Shown here: positions 9,047 to 15,145 of the stretch, piece after piece
Position numbering within the stretch: position 1 is the first letter of the stretch
How the letters are laid out: each line of letters starts with the position of its first letter
Origin: a virus
Direction: 5' to 3' (one strand)
DNA length: 25,278 nt
Virus record (IMG/VR): IMGVR_UViG_3300017967_000189
Span: 1 to 25,278 of that record
Program-made: the position numbers and the translations under genes
Notes under the pieces: model-generated
The model's database searches: none
Seen by the model: the letters and a program-made list of their open reading frames with translations, nothing else
Told to the model about the DNA's origin: nothing

Positions 9047-9805
9047 ATGATTACATCTGATGCGATTGAAGCCTTCGTAGAAGGCAACATGGATTATGGC
9101 ATGACCCATGAACAAATTAAAAACTTTGTAGTCAACTCTCATGTCACCGACAAGCGTAAACTTCGTCAAGTCTTAGTTGAGGTTGAGAGGCGCAACCATG
9201 ACCGTAAGAAAGTCTATATGGACATGGAGCGTAAGCAAATTGAAATCGATCGTCTGCGAGAACAGTTAGAAGTAACTGAGGACAAGTATAGTAGACGTTT
9301 GATGGAAATTGACATCGAAGAGTTTACTTTAGATCTTGGCAAATTTCAAGTAACGCTGCATCAATATGATAATGAGATGCAAGCTTTCATGGACTGGATC
9401 AATAAACATTACGGGTCCATGGAAGAAGTCGTCGAAGATGCAAAATACAGTGAAGATGATGAGCGAAAGTATTGGATCGCTCGTATGGGCAAACAAGCAG
9501 CAATGGATGTTTACTGCACTGGACGGATCGGTGTTGGCAATCTAGATTCTATCGCAATGATGCGTGAAGAAGATCAGTATGCTACACTCAATGTAGCAAT
9601 GCAGTATTCTGGTTTGCTAAATGCTGGTATCGGCAAAATTCAAGGTGAGTTGAAACCTCAACTTGATAAAATGATGATGGATGGAACTGCTCCCCGCATC
9701 CCAACGTTTGAGGGTATTGAAGAAAGTCTCAACCTCAAACTTTTTGAAAACTTGACAGGATCTAGTGATGAACAAAAGAGTCTTCAGTCTACCGATAAAT
9801 CCTAA
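9047..9805 (+). CDS. Coiled-coil protein, probably virion-associated
   Basis: This 252-residue protein is of unknown function. Residues ~45-100 are highly charged and show heptad-like spacing of Ile, Leu and Met, predicting a coiled coil. The C-terminal half ('QYATLNVAMQYSGLLNAGIGKIQGEL') is helical and less charged. The start follows an AT-rich leader with no Shine-Dalgarno. The last 38 bases overlap the start of the downstream U32-methyltransferase gene, implying translational coupling. Its position in a run of fibre and fibre-accessory genes makes a tail-fibre connector or assembly chaperone plausible, but nothing in the sequence proves this. Confidence 0.7.
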   Translation: MITSDAIEAFVEGNMDYGMTHEQIKNFVVNSHVTDKRKLRQVLVEVERRNHDRKKVYMDMERKQIEIDRLREQLEVTEDKYSRRLMEIDIEEFTLDLGKFQVTLHQYDNEMQAFMDWINKHYGSMEEVVEDAKYSEDDERKYWIARMGKQAAMDVYCTGRIGVGNLDSIAMMREEDQYATLNVAMQYSGLLNAGIGKIQGELKPQLDKMMMDGTAPRIPTFEGIEESLNLKLFENLTGSSDEQKSLQSTDKS

Positions 9806-11465
9806 ACTCGATGAGGAGTTTGTCGAAGGGACGTTCATCCCATTCTTAAAAAAATATAGGGATTATATATTCGATCTCTATTTTACATGTCGCATTCCTC
9901 CATTCATGCAAGATGCAATGGGGGATTGCTTTCGTGTAAATGAATTGGTTGGAACATCTGCGATGTATATTTCTTCGCAAACAGATATTCCACTATCTGC
10001 TACATTTAATAATCTATATGTAAGACCAGATCAAAAAAATTTAGATACCTGGATCAAAAGTTTTAGACCATATTATGATGCTGGTGTTAGAGTTGTAACT
10101 CTTCCCCACACTACATGGGTATCGACTGGGCAGATCCAAATGGAATATCCAGAACTCTTTATCAAGAACACTATTCTTCGCGAAGTAACCAGAGCGAATG
10201 AAGTTGTTGCTTTAGCAAAAGCAGGTTTCCATTATGTGAATCTAGATAGGGATTTGATGAGAGATCATCAACAACTAAAAGAAATTAGAAGAGCAAAGGA
10301 ATATTGCGAGCGTATTGGAAAACCAGTAAAACTTTCCATGCTTGTGAATGAAACATGCTGGGGTGGATGCCCTATCATGCCAGAACACTATCATTACAAT
10401 AGCACAAGAACTGGTGATGATCCGATCTTCTTTGCAAGTCCTATTAGTAGAGTTTCTTGTTCTACTTGGGATGTAGAGCATCCAGAGTATGACTTGAAGC
10501 AAGCAAATCTTCCCCCATGGAAAAGAGATTGGGAAGAGATGTTAGATCTTGGTATTGATGTATTTAAGATGCATGGTAGAGAAAGTGCCATGCGTTTGCA
10601 GGAAAGTATGGACCTTATCGAAAGATGGGCGAACAATGAAGAATACATGTTCCCTGAGTATAAGAAATATCAGGCAGAACTCCAGATGAAAGAATCTCCC
10701 ATCAATATGTGGAGAGAAAAAATTAAAACTTGCAAGTTCGATTGTTGGGATTGCAACTACTGTGAAGCAGTCGTAGATTCTCACATGAAGAAAACAGATC
10801 TACGTGTACATCCGCATGTGGAAACTTGTGTTGATGCATTTGAGAACTCTGGTAAATATCTTTCTAATCATACATCCACACCAGTTCCTGGTTTAACTTC
10901 ACCTAGAGTTAGACATTTTCTCAATAATATATGCTCACAAGAGGGTGCAGTTTACCTTGAGGTTGGAGTGTTTGCAGGATCTACTTTCTGTGCAGCAATT
11001 GAAAATAATGATATGGTTGCAGCATACGCAAATGACAATTGGACACAACCGAATTTGCAACCAGAAAGAGAAGATTTAGATCTTGATGTAACTGGTGATA
11101 TGGAAACTTTCATATCTAATGTAGAGAGGGTATCTTCAAATCTAGACTTTGACATTAGCGTACTGGATGGAGATGCACAGTCTTTAGATGCATCAAATTT
11201 TCAGCACAAAGTAAATGTAATTTTTTACGATGGTGACAATGATCCATCAGTTATGTTCCAGTTCTTTAACAACATGGATCAATATACGGATAGTGTATTT
11301 ACTTTGATCATAGATGATGCAAATATGCAGTCCAATGTTCAGGTCACAAAAGAGTTTGTAGAATCTAAAGATTGGAAAATTCTGTATGAAAGAGAACTAT
11401 TAAACGATGTGGAAGATGATGCTATGTGGTGGAACGGGCTTTATGTCTTAGTGTTGTCTAAATAG
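9768..11465 (+). CDS. U32-like TIM-barrel protein fused to SAM methyltransferase-like domain
   Basis: The ATG at 9768, with AGGA about eight bases upstream, gives 565 residues; a GTG at 9765 is an alternative. Residues ~1-340 resemble the peptidase U32/UbiU-UbiV family: a beta/alpha barrel pattern followed by 'LVNETCWGGCP' with C197-x3-C201, then 'MPEHYH', as in the family's 'vNegC...Cp.r..H' signature. A second cluster, C322-x3-C326-x2-C329-x2-C332, ends this half. U32-type proteins of the UbiU/V group bind 4Fe-4S clusters, so a metal site is likely. Residues ~375-565 look like a class I SAM methyltransferase of the Methyltransf_24 kind: motif I 'LEVGVFAGS' beginning near E398, then 'IFYDGDND' and 'TLIIDDAN'. 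It may oxygenate, hydroxylate or methylate an unknown target. The fusion is clear as one open frame; each domain assignment is by motif. Confidence 0.7.
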   Translation: MNKRVFSLPINPKLDEEFVEGTFIPFLKKYRDYIFDLYFTCRIPPFMQDAMGDCFRVNELVGTSAMYISSQTDIPLSATFNNLYVRPDQKNLDTWIKSFRPYYDAGVRVVTLPHTTWVSTGQIQMEYPELFIKNTILREVTRANEVVALAKAGFHYVNLDRDLMRDHQQLKEIRRAKEYCERIGKPVKLSMLVNETCWGGCPIMPEHYHYNSTRTGDDPIFFASPISRVSCSTWDVEHPEYDLKQANLPPWKRDWEEMLDLGIDVFKMHGRESAMRLQESMDLIERWANNEEYMFPEYKKYQAELQMKESPINMWREKIKTCKFDCWDCNYCEAVVDSHMKKTDLRVHPHVETCVDAFENSGKYLSNHTSTPVPGLTSPRVRHFLNNICSQEGAVYLEVGVFAGSTFCAAIENNDMVAAYANDNWTQPNLQPEREDLDLDVTGDMETFISNVERVSSNLDFDISVLDGDAQSLDASNFQHKVNVIFYDGDNDPSVMFQFFNNMDQYTDSVFTLIIDDANMQSNVQVTKEFVESKDWKILYERELLNDVEDDAMWWNGLYVLVLSK

Positions 11466-11489
11466 AATAGTTACTAGGCACCGTTATAA

Positions 11490-12461
11490 ATGTCAACGTT
11501 AAACGTCAGTGACATCACCGCTAGTAAGCTAGTCACTACTGCAGGTGGTGTTAAATTATCATCCCACTCTGGTCCCAACAACTATCCGACTGGTGAATCG
11601 GGATTGATGATTTATGATTCTGCTTCTGCAGATATCAAATTTCATAATGGTAGTACGTGGGGATCTCCTGGCGGTAGCACCATTGCATCTGGAGATAGAA
11701 GCAGTAGACCATCATCACCAGACGAAAGTAACGTTCGATATAATACCCAAGATGGTCAAATTGAGTATTTCTTCAAGAACGAACACTCTAACCAAGGCAG
11801 TCAAGTCTGGGCACCTGTAGGTGGTAGAAACTTGGTTTGTTGGACTGAAAGGAAAGACGGCTGGAGTAGTATTGATATGAAGTGGGGACCAGGTAATGGT
11901 GCCTCCACAGGAGGTTACTACAACTCCTATGAAATTATCATGAACTTCTACGAACCTGGTGGTGGTAATGGTGAATATTACATTCGCTTTATCGACGCAA
12001 ACGGCAACGTAGATTCCAACGGTGGTAGATATTTCTACATGGTTTCTGGATGGCACGCAAATGATGGTAGACCACGAGCAGCATCTGGTACTGGAGGTAG
12101 ATCATACTTTGCAATTACTGCCCAGGACGGTAGTTATGAACTCCAGTCAAACGGAGAATCATCATACACTGCTCATGTATATGTGAGTAACACTCCAAAC
12201 TCCAGTACAGCAAACTACTGGTCCTACTACATGTTTGGTGCTGGAGGAACAGAACAAGCGGGAGGTGAGTACCATGGTGGTGGTGTTTGGCGTGGTGCTC
12301 AGAGAAAAGGTAACACAGGTTATCCATTAGGTGGATTTAGAATTTATAGTAACGTCGCAGCAAGAAGTGTAACTAATGGTTGCAACTTTGCATGTGCAGT
12401 ATATGGCACTATGCCATCTATTAGAGATTATCCAGAAGCAGGTTCTTACATCAACTACTAA
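11490..12461 (+). CDS. Tail-fibre-like structural protein
   Basis: This 323-residue protein opens with 'MSTLNVSDITASKLVTTAGG' followed by 'GLMIYDSASADIKFHNGSTW', a common N-terminal signature of marine phage fibre proteins. A second block, 'RPSSPDESNVRYNTQDGQIEYFF' in split form with 'QVWAPVGG' after it, parallels the N-terminal block of the fibre protein at 4529. The rest is Gly/Ser/Asn/Tyr-rich beta structure ending in 'GFRIYSNVAARSVTNGC' and 'ACAVYGTMP'. No catalytic motif was seen. It is probably a short adhesin or fibre tip. It begins 24 bases after the methyltransferase-fusion stop and is followed immediately by a small acidic gene, so the same transcript probably covers both. Confidence 0.75.
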   Translation: MSTLNVSDITASKLVTTAGGVKLSSHSGPNNYPTGESGLMIYDSASADIKFHNGSTWGSPGGSTIASGDRSSRPSSPDESNVRYNTQDGQIEYFFKNEHSNQGSQVWAPVGGRNLVCWTERKDGWSSIDMKWGPGNGASTGGYYNSYEIIMNFYEPGGGNGEYYIRFIDANGNVDSNGGRYFYMVSGWHANDGRPRAASGTGGRSYFAITAQDGSYELQSNGESSYTAHVYVSNTPNSSTANYWSYYMFGAGGTEQAGGEYHGGGVWRGAQRKGNTGYPLGGFRIYSNVAARSVTNGCNFACAVYGTMPSIRDYPEAGSYINY

Positions 12462-12463
12462 TC

Positions 12464-12817
12464 ATGGACACACTAAGAGAAGTAAGTAGAGAAGAGTGGT
12501 TAGCCCACTATAGAAATAAAGGTGATGTTCCAGAAGACTACACCCATGTGGAAGCTGATGGAACGGAGAGACCCTGGACAGAAGAAGAGTGGGAGGATAT
12601 GATCCTCGAACACCGCAGACATCCAGATCTCGATGGAAAAGATCTCTCTTACATTGGTAAAAGAAGAGAAGAGTATCCAGATGAAACTGAACAACTTGGT
12701 GTTATCTGGTCTATTCTTGCAAAACTATCAGAAGATGGTGTAGACATTGGCGACGAAGGTCGTGAATGGGTAAAGTTATTCAAAGATATCAAAGCGAAGT
12801 ATCCCAAACCTGATTAA
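12464..12817 (+). CDS. Small acidic protein, unknown
   Basis: This 117-residue protein is rich in Glu, Asp, Arg and Trp and begins two bases after the fibre gene stop. The middle holds 'RREEYPDETEQLGVIWSIL', which looks like a diverged copy of the phage motif 'YPSIEEQLDLLFHDIE' in the gene at 6833, in the same sense and next to a fibre gene. The N-terminal half ('EEWLAHYRNKGDVPEDYTHV') is not recognised. No signal peptide, membrane segment or catalytic residues are visible. A fibre-accessory function is suggested by position and motif only. Confidence 0.65.
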   Translation: MDTLREVSREEWLAHYRNKGDVPEDYTHVEADGTERPWTEEEWEDMILEHRRHPDLDGKDLSYIGKRREEYPDETEQLGVIWSILAKLSEDGVDIGDEGREWVKLFKDIKAKYPKPD

Positions 12818-12819
12818 TT

Positions 12820-13407
12820 ATGGATCTATTTGTTACTAGAGTAAGCGACTTTCAAATTCCAGATATTCACTTACTCTCTGATCATATTATCCCACATCTA
12901 CTAGAAGAAGAAAAAACCATTGAACGCCAAGGTGACGCATATTCCATGCGTGGCAAAACTGGCTATCATTCTAGAGATAATCTTTGCGGCATTGATGCTG
13001 AGTGGTCAGAGAACCTAAAGTTGGTTATCCATGCCATGATTCAAGAACATGCTGCAAATGAAGATCGAGCAATCCCCCCTGCCCACTTGTGTAGGATTGC
13101 ATGTTGGGGTATGATTATGAGAGAAGGAGATCATTCTGTATTTCACAATCATCCTAACGCACGCTATAGTGGTGTTCTCTATCTTAAGGTTCCAGCAGGT
13201 TTGGAAAAGAAGGAAGGAGAGTTAGTGTTTGTAGATCCTAGAACACAAACTAGGGTTGGTAAATACTATGATCACCATGTTTTCCATAGAATCCACCCAG
13301 TTCCTGGTGAAGGATGGGTCTTTCCAAATTGGTTAGACCACTATGTAGAACCACATTTCTGTGAGGGTGAACGGATATCACTATCATTCAACCTCGTTGA
13401 CATGTAA
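12820..13407 (+). CDS. Third 2OG-Fe(II) oxygenase (TIGR02466/PF13759-like)
   Basis: This 195-residue protein contains H109-N-H111 in 'FHNHPNARYSGVLYL', then 'GELVFVDPR', a distal H174 in 'WLDHYVEP' and R185 in 'GERISLSFN', 11 residues later. This order (H.H, SG..YL, l.f.DPR, H.V.P, eRisvsfN) is the recognised layout of the marine-type 2OG-Fe(II) oxygenases. It should bind Fe(II) and 2-oxoglutarate in the cytoplasm and oxidise an unknown substrate. It is the cleanest family match of the three oxygenases here. It follows the small acidic gene by two bases and ends just before a late promoter, so it probably closes the transcription unit that began upstream. Confidence 0.87.
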   Translation: MDLFVTRVSDFQIPDIHLLSDHIIPHLLEEEKTIERQGDAYSMRGKTGYHSRDNLCGIDAEWSENLKLVIHAMIQEHAANEDRAIPPAHLCRIACWGMIMREGDHSVFHNHPNARYSGVLYLKVPAGLEKKEGELVFVDPRTQTRVGKYYDHHVFHRIHPVPGEGWVFPNWLDHYVEPHFCEGERISLSFNLVDM

Positions 13408-13413
13408 TAAATA
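13406..13413 (+). promoter_or_regulatory. T4-type late promoter AATAAATA
   Basis: AATAAATA overlaps the TAA stop of the third oxygenase and lies 21 bases ahead of the ATG at 13435. It fits the cyanophage late element NATAAATA, differing from the T4 optimum only in the first base. Transcription starting a few bases downstream would cover the three overlapping genes ending in the aminotransferase. Its location in one of the few non-coding gaps supports it. Confidence 0.6.
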
Positions 13414-13434
13414 CCTCAGTTGTTATTTAAAACT

Positions 13435-13617
13435 ATGACTACAGAAGAAATGGTGAAAGACTTCACCGATCAGTTGAAAGAACAGAAGGCAACAATCGTT
13501 GAATTGGAATCTGCCCTGAAAACTAGAAAGGAGCAAGTGCTTCGATTGGAGGGTGCAGTAGAAGCACTGAACATGACAATCAAGGCAGCAGAAGATGGCG
13601 ATAAAGAAGTCGAGTGA
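13435..13617 (+). CDS. Short coiled-coil protein
   Basis: The start is most likely the ATG at 13435, giving 60 residues; the upstream TTG in frame at 13420 falls too close to the promoter. Almost the whole protein is a charged helix with heptad spacing ('FTDQLKEQKATIVELESALK', then 'LRLEGAVEALNMTI'), predicting a small coiled coil. Similar short coiled-coil proteins are frequent in cyanomyovirus genomes, and their function is not known to me. Its 3' end overlaps the next gene by 23 bases. Confidence 0.65.
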   Translation: MTTEEMVKDFTDQLKEQKATIVELESALKTRKEQVLRLEGAVEALNMTIKAAEDGDKEVE

Positions 13618-13924
13618 ACTGCGTCAGCAGGAGCACGTCAATTCTACACAGATAGCAGTTCCATTTGATGGAACTGCAGAGACGTGCCCCTACAAGACGG
13701 GTGATGAATATCAAGGTAGACCAATTGTTGCGATTGGATTTACCAAAAACATTTATGGTCATCACTACCATTTAATTGTTGAGCGGGATAAAACTCATTT
13801 GAGAACAAAGTTTGTTTTCGATGACAAACACGATCTCAAGTTTACTAAACCAGTCGAAAGAATGGCTAAAACTCCCGACATTCGTAAATACTTGCCAAAC
13901 CCTGCTGATGCCAACAGAACTTAG
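13595..13924 (+). CDS. Hypothetical protein of unknown function
   Basis: The start ATG at 13595 gives 109 residues and overlaps the coiled-coil gene by 23 bases. The protein has a basic, polar N-terminus and a beta-rich core ('PIVAIGFTKNIYGHHYHLIV') with a cluster of histidines and aromatics. A charged C-terminal part containing 'RKYLPNPADANRT' follows. No family was recognised. The last 17 bases overlap the aminotransferase start. Coding is supported by the tight overlap chain and by protein-like composition, not by homology. Confidence 0.6.
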   Translation: MAIKKSSELRQQEHVNSTQIAVPFDGTAETCPYKTGDEYQGRPIVAIGFTKNIYGHHYHLIVERDKTHLRTKFVFDDKHDLKFTKPVERMAKTPDIRKYLPNPADANRT

Positions 13925-15110
13925 AGCATGGACAAACGGTGATCTAGATAAGATTGTAACAAAAACAGATGGATACTGGGTGGAGTATTCAGATGGCACA
14001 CGTTTACTCGATGTGCAATCTGGAAACTCCGCTTATATTTTAGGGTATGGAAATCAAGAAGTATTGAACTCCCTGAATTCCGATGTCAATTTTGTTAGAG
14101 GAAACCGAGGAGAGACCTGTGAGTTAGCACAGAAAATGGTCAAGCATGTATGCGAGACTGGTAACTGGGACGTATTGTCCTGGGCAATCTCTGGTTCATC
14201 TGCAGTAGAATCTGCAATCAAGATGAACGACCAATACTGGGGAAATCCAGAAAATTACATCGTTACATTTACACCTAGTTTTCATGGTACAACATTTTTA
14301 TGTCGTGCCATGGGTGACGATGATAACTATGTGAAGAGAATTAAAAAAGTACCGACACCTCTGTGGAAGAAAAAGGAAGATCAGATTTCTGCAGAAAGAA
14401 AGTCGTTTAAATATTTGCAACTCTTACTCAAGACATATAGGGGTAAGGTAGGTTGTGTTGTGATGGAAACTCTACCTTGGTTGAAAGGTGGTATACCCTG
14501 GTCACCATCCTGGTGGAAGATGGTTAGACATCTCTGCGATGAAGAAAACGTATTGTTAGTTGTTGATGATGTTGCTTGCTGTTGGGGTAAGTCTGGTCAT
14601 TGGCACGGATGGCAAAAGTATGGTATGCAACCAGACATCGCTGCATTGGGGAAATCATTAACTGCTGGATATACTCCTTTAGGATGTTCTGTCGCTAACA
14701 AAAAAGTTGGCGATGTAATTAGAAATAAAGATTGGGAGTTTGGTCATACTTGGCAACCAACTATGACAGGAATCAAAGCGATGAGTAAAGTCGTAGAGAT
14801 TATCGAGAGAGAAGATCTATTTTCTCTCACATCTCACATTGAGTTCTGCCTCAAAATGGTTGCGGAAAATTTATTAGATAGAAAGTATATTACATCATAT
14901 AGATGTAGTGATCTTTTCCTGTCTTTAGATCCACAAGAAAAGTATATGGATGCTAATGGAGATCTCAGTATGGAAGCATTTATGAAGTCTGGGTTATCTC
15001 TTACTAAGACTAGAAATGGATCTATTAGAATAATTGCTAACTTCAGATCAGATGCAATCTTTTTTGAGCAGATGGAAAAACGTCTTATCAAGTTCTTCCA
15101 AAGGCAATAG
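13908..15110 (+). CDS. Class III PLP-dependent aminotransferase
   Basis: The preferred start is the ATG at 13908 (400 residues); the same frame is open back to 13812, but that part lies over the previous gene and has no aminotransferase character. Family hallmarks appear in order: 'SGSSAVESAIKM' (phosphate loop), 'FHGTTF' (aromatic over the PLP ring), E187 in 'VMETLP', D220 in 'VVDDVACCWGKSGH' and the Schiff-base lysine K249 in 'ALGKSLTAGYTPLG'. The D-to-K spacing of 29 equals that of ornithine aminotransferase (D263, K292 in the human enzyme). The enzyme should move amino groups between a glutamate/2OG-type pair and an aldehyde or keto substrate. Glutamate-1-semialdehyde aminomutase, omega-aminotransferase and amino-sugar roles are all open. 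An intact active site argues against decay. Confidence 0.85.
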   Translation: MPTELRAWTNGDLDKIVTKTDGYWVEYSDGTRLLDVQSGNSAYILGYGNQEVLNSLNSDVNFVRGNRGETCELAQKMVKHVCETGNWDVLSWAISGSSAVESAIKMNDQYWGNPENYIVTFTPSFHGTTFLCRAMGDDDNYVKRIKKVPTPLWKKKEDQISAERKSFKYLQLLLKTYRGKVGCVVMETLPWLKGGIPWSPSWWKMVRHLCDEENVLLVVDDVACCWGKSGHWHGWQKYGMQPDIAALGKSLTAGYTPLGCSVANKKVGDVIRNKDWEFGHTWQPTMTGIKAMSKVVEIIEREDLFSLTSHIEFCLKMVAENLLDRKYITSYRCSDLFLSLDPQEKYMDANGDLSMEAFMKSGLSLTKTRNGSIRIIANFRSDAIFFEQMEKRLIKFFQRQ

Positions 15111-15118
15111 TATAAATA
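15111..15118 (+). promoter_or_regulatory. T4-type late promoter TATAAATA
   Basis: A perfect TATAAATA begins directly after the TAG stop of the aminotransferase and lies 28 bases ahead of the ATG at 15146. This is the best late-promoter candidate in the window: consensus sequence, intergenic, and correctly spaced to a long gene whose product is probably needed in quantity. It would drive the giant protease-cupredoxin protein and possibly the neck genes behind it. Confidence 0.75.
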
Positions 15119-15145
15119 CACCTGAGGGTATAATTGAGATGGCGG

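Noticed and set aside
11485-11492. TATAAATG resembling a late promoter
   Set aside because: It overlaps the start codon of the fibre gene at 11490, so transcription would begin inside the gene, and the last base does not fit.
13812-13907. Upstream extension of the aminotransferase frame
   Set aside because: It lies over the preceding gene and encodes sequence without aminotransferase features; the ATG at 13908 gives the usual N-terminus and a normal family length.
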